Source of the DNA: Flavonifractor porci
GTDB lineage: Bacteria > Bacillota > Clostridia > Oscillospirales > Oscillospiraceae
Length of the DNA: 64,000 bases
NCBI RefSeq assembly: GCF_037572415.1
Contig: NZ_JBBHLB010000007.1
Location: forward strand, 62,001-126,000
Direction of reading: 5' to 3'
Positions 43,209 through 52,848 of this stretch are shown here, piece by piece. Under the pieces are notes generated by a model, which saw only the letters and a program-made list of their open reading frames with translations, was not told the DNA's origin and did no database searches. Made by a program: the position numbers and the translations under genes. The number at the start of each line of letters is the position of its first letter. Position 1 is the stretch's first letter.

Positions 43209-46200
43209 AACGAACCACACAGCATATCTTAAGTCTGCTGCTTACCTGCGCCATGCTGTTGAGTCTTCTCCCGGCTGTAGCTTTCGCGGAAGAGCCGGAA
43301 ACCGCACCCAACACGGCAGCAGATACCCTGGCAGAGCCCGCACCGGTCAACGAGCCGGAGCCCGAATCGGACAAGATCGTGTATGTATCATCGGCTGGCA
43401 GCGATGAGACCGGCGATGGAACACAGGATAACCCCTATGCTACTTTGTTCAAGGCGGTAGAGAAAGCAGAAGATGGAAGTACCATCCATGTCCTGACTGA
43501 TCTGACTATTGCCGACACCAGGACCGCCCGAGTCACGGACAAGCATCTCACCATTACCTCAGCAGATCCGGAAAATCCGGTCACGCTGACGCGGGGCAAA
43601 AATGTAACCGCTGCCGACAATCATCAAAGTTGGTATAACGGCGCACTTATTGAGGTCACGACCAGCGACGCAGCCTCTGGCACAAGCGACAACGCTGCTT
43701 CCGTCACGCTCAAAAACATTGTCCTTACAGATGACGGCAAGCATGACGGCACCTACTTCGCCCAAACCAACAGCACGATCAACGGCGCACAGCCTGAGAA
43801 CGGCAATCTAGCTTTTGTTCAGGACGCTGTCGTTACGGCCCACGGCCTCAGTGACCGCAGGGTGAACATTACCCTGGGCGAAGGCGCTGTGCTGCAGGAT
43901 TTTGGCGGTATGTCGGCAGTGTATGCCACCGGCAATGTCCAGATCACCATGCAGAGCGGCTCGGTCATTAAGGACATTGGTGTTACCGACCGTGTGAGAA
44001 GCGATACCATCAAGAATTGCCCGCCCGAAGAGGTGGGACCTGCCGGTGCGGTCTGGCTTCAGGGAAGCTGCCTCGTCATGGAGGAGGGTTCGGAGATCCG
44101 CAATATTACGGGCCGCGCGGTGTATGCTGACGGCGGCAGCGCTGTTATCAACGGAACCATTTCCGATATCTCCAGTGACGCTGATATGTGGCAGGGTAAG
44201 GGCGGTGTTGCCGTCCATGTTCGCAACAATGCGGATGTCACCTTTGGCAGCACCGCTCTGTTTGACAATACCAACGTAAGCGCCAAAATCGACAGCGCAG
44301 TATATGTGAACCAGGGCAGCTTTGAAATGGCGGACGGCGCGAAAATCTGTAACCTTGCTGGTACCGCCATAATGGGATACGGCTCCACCACCCAGCCTGC
44401 GGATTCCATCAACATCATGATCGATGGTGAGATCTGTGGAATCATAAACGGTGGAAATGCCATTAATCTGAATGAGTCTGGCGGTCTGTACTGTAAGATC
44501 GGTCCTAATGCAGACATTCATCATAACACTGTCTGGGCGGCTACACTCTACGCTCAGGGCCCTGGTATTGTGATCGACCTTTATGGCACCATCCGAGATA
44601 ACACCAGCACCCAGTATTCTGCCGGTATCTGGCTGGCAAACAACTTTACCGGCGCCAGGCTGACAATGTATGACGGTGCCAAAATCACGGGCAATACCTC
44701 TGTTAATGACGGCGCCGCAGTCATTGTGTCCCGCGGAAGCTTTATCATGGATGGCGGCAGTATCTCGAATAACTGCTCGGTAGGAAATCCTTCTCTGGCT
44801 GGCGGCGTCTCTGTCCGCCGCAGCGGGTCCTTTACAATGAATGCCGGTGAGATCACCAGCAACATCACCACCGGTTATGGCGGCGGCGTACAATACAATG
44901 ATGACTCCTGGGGCAATGAGTGCGTCATTCTGAATGGCGGCACCATTTCCGACAATATCATGAATGTCACCGCAACACTGAACGGGGAAACCGGAAAGTA
45001 TGACTTCACCGATGGCGTCTCTAATGATATTTCTGTTTCTACTTCCCAATTTGGCCATATCAGCCGCTACATGACGATCTCTGGCACGATGGACCTGGGA
45101 AATCCAACTGTCTATCTTGAAAAGTATAACGTCACCCTTACACCTCCCGGCTCTGGCGTGAAGTTTGGCAATGCGTCCGATGCGGGCATCACCTCGGTTA
45201 CCTCTGCCGCTGTTCAAACAGGGTGGAGCGACACAGTTCTGGCCGCTCTGTGGGCTGTCGGCAGCGAGCCTGTCACTGCACTGGAGATCAGTAAGCCTGC
45301 CGGTGCGGCAGCCTTGCCCATCTATGCTGGCGTTGTAGCGGTGGGTGAGAATGGCGAACCCGTTGCCGGCGCTCCTGTCTGTTTCTATCCCGTTGCGGAG
45401 CAGAACGGCAAGCTGACCATCCGTTTCCCCAACTCCATCAACGGCTCCGCTCTTGCCCTGGTGCAGCCCACCGCAGACTACGGCTTCATGACGGCCAGCG
45501 CTCCCGCCACCCTGGTTGGCAAGACTGACGTGGATAAGACCTATCAGATCCCCTACTGCTTCACCTATACTGTCAGCGATAACCTGAAAAACCGTCTGAA
45601 GGCAGGTGAGGCATTGCGGGACATTTCCATCCAGATCCATCTAAATGAGGATCTGACTGTGGACCCCGGCAAGATTACATTTACCAGCGATATCTTTGCG
45701 CCTGGAACAATTACCTACGAAAACGGGCTTCTCACCATCCCCTGCACCATGAAGGATGGCTGGGAGAACGCCGCCAATTGGAATGCCATAGCTGAGTTCT
45801 CCGCCGCCCTGCCCGGTGCAAAGTTTTCTGAAGGTACCACCCTGGCTGTCTCCGGCGACTTCAATGCACAAATCGCCAAGGACCAGAGCAAGATATTTGT
45901 TCCTTCTGACCCCGCGGTCACCCTGCTGAAGAGCAAGGCTCTTATCACCGCTATTGCCGGTCCCAACGGCACCATTACCCCTGACAGCGCCGAGGTGGAC
46001 TATGGCGGCAGCGCAACCTTTACCATCACCGCAAACGACGGCTACCACATCTCCGACATAAAGGTGGATGGCCAGAGCGTGGCGGTGACAACCTCCTACA
46101 AATTTGAAAGTGTGACCACTGATCACACCATTGAAGCTTCCTTCGCAGAAAACGGTACTACCACCCGCTACACCATCAGCGCCAGCGCCGGTGAAGGCGG

Positions 46201-47050
46201 CTCCATCTCCCCCAGCGGCTCCGTGCGGGTCTCCCGCGGCGGCAGCAAGACCTTTACCATGAAGGCCGATGAGGGCTATGAGATCGACGACGTGCTGGTG
46301 GATGGCGAGAGCGCAGGTGCTGTGGACAGCTACACCTTCAAAAATGTGAAGGAAGCTCACACCATCTCCGTCTCCTTCCGGCAGCTGCCTCCCGCCCCCG
46401 ATGACACCGGCGTATCCGACTGGCTCAACACCAAGGATCACTTCGCCTACCTCCAGGGCTTCCCCAATAGCTGCTTTGGTCCCAGCCAGAACATGACCCG
46501 CGCCGAGGCGGCCCAGATGTTCTACAACCTGCTGCTGAACAAGGACGTGACCCAGACCGTCTCCTTCTCCGACGTGCCCGCCGGCGCCTGGTACGCCGAC
46601 GCAGTCAACACCCTGGCCTCCATCGGCATTCTGGAGGGCGTAGGCGGCGGCCGCTTTGAGCCTACCCGCGTCATCACCCGGGCCGAATTTACCGCCATGG
46701 GTATGCGTTTCGGCGACCTGAGCACCGAGGGCAAAAATATCTTCTCTGATGTGGATGAGGATGACTGGTTCTATGATGTGGTGGTCGGCTCCATCCAGTA
46801 CGGCTGGATCAACGGCTTTACCGACGGCACCTTCCGCCCCTATCAGACCATCACCCGGGCCGAGGTCACCGTCATCACCAACCGGTTGCTGGGCCGCAGC
46901 GCTGATGAGTCCTATGTGGATAAGCACGCCGACCAGCTGCGGAAGTTCTGCGATGTGGACAAGGACAACTGGGCCTATTACGACATCGCTGAGGCCACCA
47001 ACTCCCACGAATATGTCAAGTCCGGCAGTCGGGAAACCTGGGAAAAATAA
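43205..47050 (+). CDS. Secreted beta-helix SLH surface protein, copy 1
   Basis: 1281 residues: signal peptide (about 1-26, LLPAVAFA), a parallel beta-helix-like region (about 55-560) with repeated GGxIsxN- and MxxGAxI-type turns, a mixed beta section, two divergent InlB B-repeat/Flg_new-type domains (ITAIAGPNGTITPDSAEVDY and TISASAGEGGSISPSGSVRV, about 910-1060), and three SLH repeats (about 1070-1281). Beta-helix plus SLH is typical of adhesins or wall-surface glycan-facing proteins. The ATG at 43205 has AGGAGG 8 bases before it and overlaps the zinc-ribbon stop codon. It is downstream of the invertible segment, so its expression is probably phase-variable. Confidence 0.85.
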   Translation: MKRTTQHILSLLLTCAMLLSLLPAVAFAEEPETAPNTAADTLAEPAPVNEPEPESDKIVYVSSAGSDETGDGTQDNPYATLFKAVEKAEDGSTIHVLTDLTIADTRTARVTDKHLTITSADPENPVTLTRGKNVTAADNHQSWYNGALIEVTTSDAASGTSDNAASVTLKNIVLTDDGKHDGTYFAQTNSTINGAQPENGNLAFVQDAVVTAHGLSDRRVNITLGEGAVLQDFGGMSAVYATGNVQITMQSGSVIKDIGVTDRVRSDTIKNCPPEEVGPAGAVWLQGSCLVMEEGSEIRNITGRAVYADGGSAVINGTISDISSDADMWQGKGGVAVHVRNNADVTFGSTALFDNTNVSAKIDSAVYVNQGSFEMADGAKICNLAGTAIMGYGSTTQPADSINIMIDGEICGIINGGNAINLNESGGLYCKIGPNADIHHNTVWAATLYAQGPGIVIDLYGTIRDNTSTQYSAGIWLANNFTGARLTMYDGAKITGNTSVNDGAAVIVSRGSFIMDGGSISNNCSVGNPSLAGGVSVRRSGSFTMNAGEITSNITTGYGGGVQYNDDSWGNECVILNGGTISDNIMNVTATLNGETGKYDFTDGVSNDISVSTSQFGHISRYMTISGTMDLGNPTVYLEKYNVTLTPPGSGVKFGNASDAGITSVTSAAVQTGWSDTVLAALWAVGSEPVTALEISKPAGAAALPIYAGVVAVGENGEPVAGAPVCFYPVAEQNGKLTIRFPNSINGSALALVQPTADYGFMTASAPATLVGKTDVDKTYQIPYCFTYTVSDNLKNRLKAGEALRDISIQIHLNEDLTVDPGKITFTSDIFAPGTITYENGLLTIPCTMKDGWENAANWNAIAEFSAALPGAKFSEGTTLAVSGDFNAQIAKDQSKIFVPSDPAVTLLKSKALITAIAGPNGTITPDSAEVDYGGSATFTITANDGYHISDIKVDGQSVAVTTSYKFESVTTDHTIEASFAENGTTTRYTISASAGEGGSISPSGSVRVSRGGSKTFTMKADEGYEIDDVLVDGESAGAVDSYTFKNVKEAHTISVSFRQLPPAPDDTGVSDWLNTKDHFAYLQGFPNSCFGPSQNMTRAEAAQMFYNLLLNKDVTQTVSFSDVPAGAWYADAVNTLASIGILEGVGGGRFEPTRVITRAEFTAMGMRFGDLSTEGKNIFSDVDEDDWFYDVVVGSIQYGWINGFTDGTFRPYQTITRAEVTVITNRLLGRSADESYVDKHADQLRKFCDVDKDNWAYYDIAEATNSHEYVKSGSRETWEK

Positions 47051-47137
47051 GGTCCTGCTATTCTCCCATCTCTAGCCGGAAAACAGCTTTGTACCCAACG
47101 CGCAGCGGAGCGGCAAGATCTTCTTGCCGCTCCGCTG
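46163..47137 (+). repeat. 975-bp near-identical repeat, copy 1
   Basis: Matches 50536-51510 with only about four base differences that I can see, from the last InlB-type repeat through the SLH repeats, the stop codon and the terminator hairpin. The parts of the two genes before it are far less alike. Confidence 0.9.
47104..47136. terminator. Terminator hairpin after SLH copy 1
   Basis: AGCGGAGCGGCAAGA and its complement form a 15-bp perfect stem with a 3-base TCT loop 53 bases after the stop codon. In this copy the downstream T tract is missing, whereas copy 2 has TTTCTTTTA, so termination here may be leaky and let the message continue to copy 2. Confidence 0.65.
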
Positions 47138-47379
47138 AGACTATCGAAAATGCACAAGTACCATTTCGACAAAATACTACACGGTGAATAGGTCTGGATT
47201 TCTTGTAAATTTCTACTCCTGCCCAACCATAAGAATTGTCCTGTCCCAGGTTTATATTCTCAGGGGTGCGGCTACCCAGTGTGCGCGGGCAGCATATGCA
47301 AACAGCACCGCCGCCAAGCAACACCATCCCTATTTCAGGTGCGTGGAGACGCACACATTTTATACAGGAGGGAACGCAG
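47137..47379 (+). other. Intergenic region with remnant of the zinc-ribbon 3' end
   Basis: From about 47263 to the ribosome site the sequence closely repeats the end of the zinc-ribbon gene before SLH copy 1 (GTGCGGCT..CCAGTGTG then GCGGGCAGCATA). It is a leftover of the tandem duplication that made SLH copy 2. No strong promoter was found in the region. Confidence 0.7.
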
Positions 47380-50300
47380 ATGAAACGAATCACACAGCAT
47401 ATCTTAAGCCTGCTGCTTACCTGCGCCATGCTGCTGAGTCTTCTACCAGCTGTAGCTTTGGCTGAAGAGCCGGAAGAGAATGCTACACCGACAGGTAAGA
47501 CGATCTATGTTGCAGCAACAGGCGGAGAAGGCGAGTTGGGCTCAAAGGAAAATCCGTATACCTCTTTAAAGGCTGCTGTAGACGCCATCAATCAGGATGC
47601 AGACAACCAATATTATACCGTCTATCTGATGTCGGACGTAGAGGCAGCCGCCTGTGCCCGCATCACAGACCACTATGTAATCATTTCCAGCCTGCCCGCG
47701 GAAGAGGGGCAAATACAGGAGATTTACACCATTACCCGCGCGGAGGATTTTAAACAGATACAAGATACCGCCCGCTCTACCTATAACCCCGCTATGATCG
47801 AGGTCACAGTTCCCGCAGGAAAAGGAGCCTCGGTCACACTGAAAAATGTCACTCTGGATGATGCCGGCCGGCATGAAGGAACCATTTTTACCCAGGCCAG
47901 CAGTGGCGGTGACACCAGTAAAAACAGTCTCTGCGTGCAGGATGCCATGATCGCAGCCTATGGCACAGATGCCGCTCAGGCTGAGATCATTCTGGGCAGC
48001 GGCGCAACCCTGAAGAACTTCGGCGGCATGTCCGCAGTCCGGGTCATCGCCGGTGCCTCCCTGACCATGGAAACGGGCAGCATCATCTGCGACGACACCG
48101 CAAATGACCGAATCAAGGGTGCCTCCGGAAGTATTGGCCCCGTGGGTGCCGTATGGGCGCAGGGCACCAACATTACCATTGACGATGGCGCCGTCATCCG
48201 GGATGTTGTGGGCCGCGCCGTCTGTGTGGACGGCGGTTCTGCCACCATCGGCGGTGAAATTGTCAATATCAAAGCAGACAATGATATGTGGCAGGGAACC
48301 ACAGGCGTGGCAGTTCATGGGCGTGGAGATTCGGGTATCACCCTGGCCGCTTCTTGTGAAATCCGGGATTTTAATGCCAATGCCAGTCAGGGTTCCGTGA
48401 TCGGTATGTATGCCAGCGACCTGGATATGAAACAGGGCGCAAAAATGACCAATATCACTGGAATCTCCGCCCTTTACATGGACGATATGGGAAAAGATTA
48501 TCAGCATACCGCCCTGGTCAACGGCACCGTGGAAAAGGTGGAAAACAATCCCGTCATGCGTTCCTGGTACGGCCATATTGAGATCGGCCCTACCGGCGTC
48601 GTACAGAATTGCGTTTCCAGTGCGGGTTTATCGGACGGCCAGGTGCTGTACACCAACAATGGCTCCAGGTACACCATTCGCGGCAAGATTTTAAACAATA
48701 AGGGCACCGCGATCTATATTGCCAATCAGTCCGGCGGCCGTCCTGAAGTCATCATGGAAGAAGGCGCAGAGATCTCCGGCACCAAGGGCGCTGGCCTGTT
48801 TGGCACCGGCGTTGCGGTCCGTGTCAACAACGGTTCTCTCTTTACCATGAACGGCGGTACTATCTCCGGAAACGGCACTGGCGTTGAGGTAAGCGGCAAA
48901 CCTAACTTCAAAGGCGTCGAATTCGTGATGAACGGCGGCACCATCTCCGGCAATTCTTATGGTATCAAATATACGGTCGCAGGTGAATCCAAAGTGCGGC
49001 TCAATGGCGGCACACTGTCTGACAACGGAACGACCTATCAGATTTCCGCCACCGGCGGCTCCGCCAAGGATGCCAACGAAAACATTTATATCGCATCCGG
49101 CGTACTCCAGGGCAACACGACTATAAACACCTCTTTCGGTACACTGACTCTGGATGAACCCTACCCCTCCCTGTGGCTGGGCGCCGCCTCCAGTGACTCC
49201 AAAAACCAAGTTGACGCCCTGGTCAAGGCCGGCGAGGGCCAGGCTAACTGGGCTGTTAAGGGAAGCGCCCTCTGGTTTAAAGCCGACTCAGACACTCTGC
49301 ACTTCTCCATGTCCAGACCTTCTTCGGTTGAGAAGGGCGTCGGTCTGCACATTGGCTACATCCCGCTGAAGGACGATGGTATCCCCGCAGACGGCGCAAC
49401 GCTGACCCTGCTTCCTCTGGTCAACAGTGAGGTCCTTGATGTGACATTGACCGGTCTGACGCCGGGCACTTCCTATGCGCTGGCTTTTGTGGCCGAGGAC
49501 AAATACTATGTCACCATCGATCCTGCCGACATCACCGTATATATGGGCGGCGAGCAGGGCTCCAACCATGTCACAGAAGACAACGGCACCATCACCAGCA
49601 GCACCTCCCTGCCGGAATTTGGTTTCCGCATTGAGGCCAAGGCAGGCTTGGCTCCCACCGATATCCGGTTTAAAGAGGAAGGCAGCGGAAAGGTTTGGAA
49701 GGTCATCCCGTATAACGAAACAGCCACAGACATTTACAAAATCGTTCCGGACACGGATGGACAGGACCCTGTTCGCCTGCTATTCACCGATGACACAGGA
49801 AAAGCCATTGTCAGCGACCAATTTGCAGTTGGCCTTGAAGTCAATAAGCACTTCAACATGGGCATCTATTCCGGCGCTGTGGACCAAGGCAAGATCTATG
49901 CCGTTGATCAGGGCAGCACCTCCGGGGAGACTTACGGCGTGATCTCTAATACCGGCATTCTGAATGTCCGAGGCACGACCAGTAAGGTAGAGTATGCAGA
50001 CCTGAACCAGCCTGCCACCAGCGGCAAAGTCGGAGTCACCACCGCTGATGGCGTCACATTTACCATCAATGACAGCAATGTATCGGTGACTGATTCCACC
50101 GGCATTGCCCTGCTGTTTGACGACATCATTGAGAGCACCTCCAGCGAGTCCAATCGCACTCAGCTGCTTGAGGATAAAGCTGATCAGGCCTTGGCCAAAC
50201 CTGTTCCGGAAGGAATGGTCCGCAACTATGATCTGAAATATCTTGATCTGGTGGACAGATATAACGGCAACACATGGGTCAAGGCCTCTGCCGATGTTAC

Positions 50301-51423
50301 CGTTTCCTGGCCTTATCCCGCCGGCACAAACAAAGATACAGAGTTTACGCTGCTTCACTTTGAGGATCTTCACCGCGATATGGCCTCCAATGAAGTTGCC
50401 GGAGACATTGCCGGATGTACGGTATCTGAAGTGAGCATCCTGGAGAAAACAGATACTCACATTGTCTTTAAGGTCGGTTCCGGCGGCTTCTCTCCGTTCG
50501 CTCTGGTTTGGGAGGAATCTGATATCCCCAGCGTTACCCGCTACACCATCAGCGCCAGCGCCGGTGAAGGCGGCTCCATCTCCCCCAGCGGCTCCGTGCG
50601 GGTCTCCCGCGGCGGCAGCAAGACCTTTACCATGAAGGCCGATGAGGGCTATGAGATCGACGACGTGCTGGTGGATGGCGAGAGCGCAGGTGCTGTGGAC
50701 AGCTACACCTTCAAAAATGTGAAGGAAGCTCACACCATCTCCGTCTCCTTCCGGCAGCTGCCTCCCACCCCCGATGACACCGGCGTATCCGACTGGCTCA
50801 ACACCAAGGATCACTTCGCCTACCTCCAGGGCTTCCCCAATAGCTGCTTTGGTCCCAGCCAGAACATGACCCGCGCCGAGGCGGCCCAGATGTTCTACAA
50901 CCTGCTGCTGAACAAGGACGTGACCCAGACCGTCTCCTTCTCCGACGTGCCCGCCGGCGCCTGGTACGCCGACGCAGTCAACACCCTGGCCTCCATCGGC
51001 ATTCTGGAGGGCGTGGGCGGCGGCCGCTTTGAGCCTACCCGCGTCATCACCCGGGCCGAATTTACCGCCATGGGTATGCGTTTCGGCGACCTGAGCACCG
51101 AGGGCAAAAATATCTTCTCTGATGTGGATGAGGATGACTGGTTCTATGATGTGGTGGTCGGCTCCATCCAGTACGGCTGGATCAACGGCTTTACCGACGG
51201 CACCTTCCGCCCCTATCAGACCATCACCCGGGCCGAGGTCACCGTCATCACCAACCGGTTGCTGGGCCGCAGCGCTGATGAGTCCTATGTGGATAAGCAC
51301 GCCGACCAGCTGCGGAAGTTCTGCGATGTGGACAAGGACAACTGGGCCTATCACGACATCGCTGAGGCCACCAACTCCCACGAATATGTCAAGTCCGGCA
51401 GTCGGGAAACCTGGGAAAAGTAA
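47380..51423 (+). CDS. Secreted beta-helix SLH surface protein, copy 2
   Basis: 1347 residues. The signal peptide is almost the same as copy 1 (MKRITQHILSLLLTCAMLL). The beta-helix region differs (about 30-610), a distinct central section carries ZU5-like strands near 1010-1060, then come one InlB-type repeat and three SLH repeats nearly identical to copy 1. AGGAGGGAACGCAG precedes the ATG at 47380. The arrangement, a shared wall anchor with a different outward domain, suggests surface variants that arose by duplication and divergence. It probably shares the copy 1 message unless a promoter exists in the 330-bp gap. Confidence 0.85.
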   Translation: MKRITQHILSLLLTCAMLLSLLPAVALAEEPEENATPTGKTIYVAATGGEGELGSKENPYTSLKAAVDAINQDADNQYYTVYLMSDVEAAACARITDHYVIISSLPAEEGQIQEIYTITRAEDFKQIQDTARSTYNPAMIEVTVPAGKGASVTLKNVTLDDAGRHEGTIFTQASSGGDTSKNSLCVQDAMIAAYGTDAAQAEIILGSGATLKNFGGMSAVRVIAGASLTMETGSIICDDTANDRIKGASGSIGPVGAVWAQGTNITIDDGAVIRDVVGRAVCVDGGSATIGGEIVNIKADNDMWQGTTGVAVHGRGDSGITLAASCEIRDFNANASQGSVIGMYASDLDMKQGAKMTNITGISALYMDDMGKDYQHTALVNGTVEKVENNPVMRSWYGHIEIGPTGVVQNCVSSAGLSDGQVLYTNNGSRYTIRGKILNNKGTAIYIANQSGGRPEVIMEEGAEISGTKGAGLFGTGVAVRVNNGSLFTMNGGTISGNGTGVEVSGKPNFKGVEFVMNGGTISGNSYGIKYTVAGESKVRLNGGTLSDNGTTYQISATGGSAKDANENIYIASGVLQGNTTINTSFGTLTLDEPYPSLWLGAASSDSKNQVDALVKAGEGQANWAVKGSALWFKADSDTLHFSMSRPSSVEKGVGLHIGYIPLKDDGIPADGATLTLLPLVNSEVLDVTLTGLTPGTSYALAFVAEDKYYVTIDPADITVYMGGEQGSNHVTEDNGTITSSTSLPEFGFRIEAKAGLAPTDIRFKEEGSGKVWKVIPYNETATDIYKIVPDTDGQDPVRLLFTDDTGKAIVSDQFAVGLEVNKHFNMGIYSGAVDQGKIYAVDQGSTSGETYGVISNTGILNVRGTTSKVEYADLNQPATSGKVGVTTADGVTFTINDSNVSVTDSTGIALLFDDIIESTSSESNRTQLLEDKADQALAKPVPEGMVRNYDLKYLDLVDRYNGNTWVKASADVTVSWPYPAGTNKDTEFTLLHFEDLHRDMASNEVAGDIAGCTVSEVSILEKTDTHIVFKVGSGGFSPFALVWEESDIPSVTRYTISASAGEGGSISPSGSVRVSRGGSKTFTMKADEGYEIDDVLVDGESAGAVDSYTFKNVKEAHTISVSFRQLPPTPDDTGVSDWLNTKDHFAYLQGFPNSCFGPSQNMTRAEAAQMFYNLLLNKDVTQTVSFSDVPAGAWYADAVNTLASIGILEGVGGGRFEPTRVITRAEFTAMGMRFGDLSTEGKNIFSDVDEDDWFYDVVVGSIQYGWINGFTDGTFRPYQTITRAEVTVITNRLLGRSADESYVDKHADQLRKFCDVDKDNWAYHDIAEATNSHEYVKSGSRETWEK

Positions 51424-51510
51424 GGTCCTGCTATTCTCCCATCTCTAGCCGGAAAACAGCTTTGTACCCAACGCGCAGCGGAGCGGCAAGATCTTCTTGC
51501 CGCTCCGCTT
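50536..51510 (+). repeat. 975-bp near-identical repeat, copy 2
   Basis: Second copy of the 46163-47137 repeat at a constant offset of 4373 bp. Homologous recombination between the two could delete or swap the intervening SLH head domain. Confidence 0.9.
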
Positions 51511-51519
51511 TCTTTTATA
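51477..51519 (+). terminator. Intrinsic terminator after SLH copy 2
   Basis: The same 15-bp stem as after copy 1, here followed by TTTCTTTTA on the plus strand, so this copy should terminate. Confidence 0.8.
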
Positions 51520-51549
51520 CCTTCCGCTCATATTTTAAAATAAGCAAAA

Positions 51550-51610
51550 ATTATTGACAAACAATAATCCTTCTGTTATGCTCAAGATGAAATTATAATA
51601 AAACAATAAT
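51550..51610 (+). promoter_or_regulatory. Promoter and operator of the DUF2975-YozG unit
   Basis: TTGACA (51554-51559) lies 17 bases before TATGCT (51577-51582). ATTATTG and CAATAAT (51550-51556 and 51562-51568) form an inverted repeat over the -35, and another CAATAAT occurs at 51604-51610. These are likely sites for the small XRE regulator encoded in the same unit. Confidence 0.7.
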
Positions 51611-51624
51611 TTGAGGTGAGCATC

Positions 51625-52596
51625 ATGACACGCAAGCATATTCTGATCCTGCTATGCGCCGCTCTGGTCGGAGGGCTGACGGCCCTTGCTCTGTCGTGCT
51701 ATGATCCGCAGGGGCTGCCAGGCCTGCTCTCCGCCCCAGGCCAGGGGCTGCGGGAACTCTCCCTGTCCGGTCCCTGGGGCAATCTGGGAGCCTGGGCAAT
51801 CACCCTGGCTGTTACCCTGCTGCCCCTGCTGCTTCTGGTGCTGCCCAAAGACCGGGGGCCCCTGGTATGGGAGGACTGGCTGTTGCTGCCCGCCTGCGGG
51901 GTTGGATTCTGCATGGTGTTTTTCTCTGTCAACCCCACCCTGCTCCCCATGCAGATTCCGGAGATATGGCCCTTTGTCTCCCTGTGCGTCTATCTCTCCG
52001 TGCTGGCAGCCTGGCTGGTCCTGCGGGTGCTGCGTCGGCTGGAGGAAGAGGCGACTGACCGGCTGGCCGGTGTGCTTCGTATCCTGCTGTGGGCCTGCGC
52101 CCTGCTGGCGGCCTTTGGAACGGCGTACAACCGGATCGGCGGCTTTGCCAACCAAGCCATCCAGGCGCCGTTGAACGACCCTTCTGGCTATGAGCTGCTC
52201 TTTGAATCCAACAGCATCAACGATACCATCACCAGCGGACTGATCCTCCAGTTTATTTTGACGCTCCTTCCTCTGGTGGCCGACCTGTTCACCGCCTTTT
52301 TGCTGGCTCAGGCAGCCTCCCTTACCGCCGTTCTGAAAGCGGGCTTGTTCAGCCAGGAGGCCGTGGAACAGTGTGCCCTCACAGCCCGCTGGTGCCGGCA
52401 GCTGGTGGTATGGTCCGCTCTGCTCACCGTTCTGAAAAACCTGTTTCAGCTTACCTTCCTGGCGTTACCGCTCCAGTCCCATTTTCAGGTGTATATCCCT
52501 CTGTCCTCCCTGGTGCTGGCCGCCGCCCTCTACCTGCTGTGCCGCTGCCTCCAGCAGGGCAAGGAGCTCCAGGAGGACAACCAGTCCATTATCTGA
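51625..52596 (+). CDS. Membrane protein with DUF2975-like C-terminus
   Basis: 323 residues with about eight hydrophobic segments. The C-terminal half ends YLLCRCLQQGKELQEDNQSI, the tail typical of DUF2975 proteins. Those are usually half this length, so this may be an enlarged relative. GAGGTG 7 bases before the ATG supports 51625. In many Firmicutes DUF2975 genes are paired with a YozG-type XRE regulator exactly as here. The function of the membrane protein is unknown. Confidence 0.65.
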   Translation: MTRKHILILLCAALVGGLTALALSCYDPQGLPGLLSAPGQGLRELSLSGPWGNLGAWAITLAVTLLPLLLLVLPKDRGPLVWEDWLLLPACGVGFCMVFFSVNPTLLPMQIPEIWPFVSLCVYLSVLAAWLVLRVLRRLEEEATDRLAGVLRILLWACALLAAFGTAYNRIGGFANQAIQAPLNDPSGYELLFESNSINDTITSGLILQFILTLLPLVADLFTAFLLAQAASLTAVLKAGLFSQEAVEQCALTARWCRQLVVWSALLTVLKNLFQLTFLALPLQSHFQVYIPLSSLVLAAALYLLCRCLQQGKELQEDNQSII

Positions 52597-52605
52597 GGTA
52601 CTTCC

Positions 52606-52848
52606 ATGGCCATTACCGTACATCTGAGTGAAATTCTGAAAGACCGCCATATGACTGCCAAGGAGCTGTGTACCAAGGTTGGCATCACCGAGGCCAATCT
52701 GTCTATCCTGCGATCCGGCAAGGCGAACGGCGTACGCTTTCACACCATCAACAAAATTTGTTACTACCTCAACTGCGACGTAGGGGATATCCTGCGCTTC
52801 GACGGACGATTGGAGGATGAGGATAATGACAGCGAAGAAACGCCTTGA
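52606..52848 (+). CDS. YozG-type XRE regulator
   Basis: 80 residues with one Cro/C1 helix-turn-helix (LSEILKDRHMTAKELCTKVG, EANLSILRSGKANGVRFHTI). The short length and CDVGDILRFD ending are like YozG. It starts 9 bases after the DUF2975-like gene and probably represses the unit through the ATTATTG sites. Confidence 0.85.
   Translation: MAITVHLSEILKDRHMTAKELCTKVGITEANLSILRSGKANGVRFHTINKICYYLNCDVGDILRFDGRLEDEDNDSEETP

Noticed and set aside
43808..51381. Long minus-strand frames opposite the SLH genes, rich in Gly, His and Ile
   Set aside because: They mirror each other exactly where the SLH genes repeat and have no start signals, so they are shadows of the repeated sense genes.
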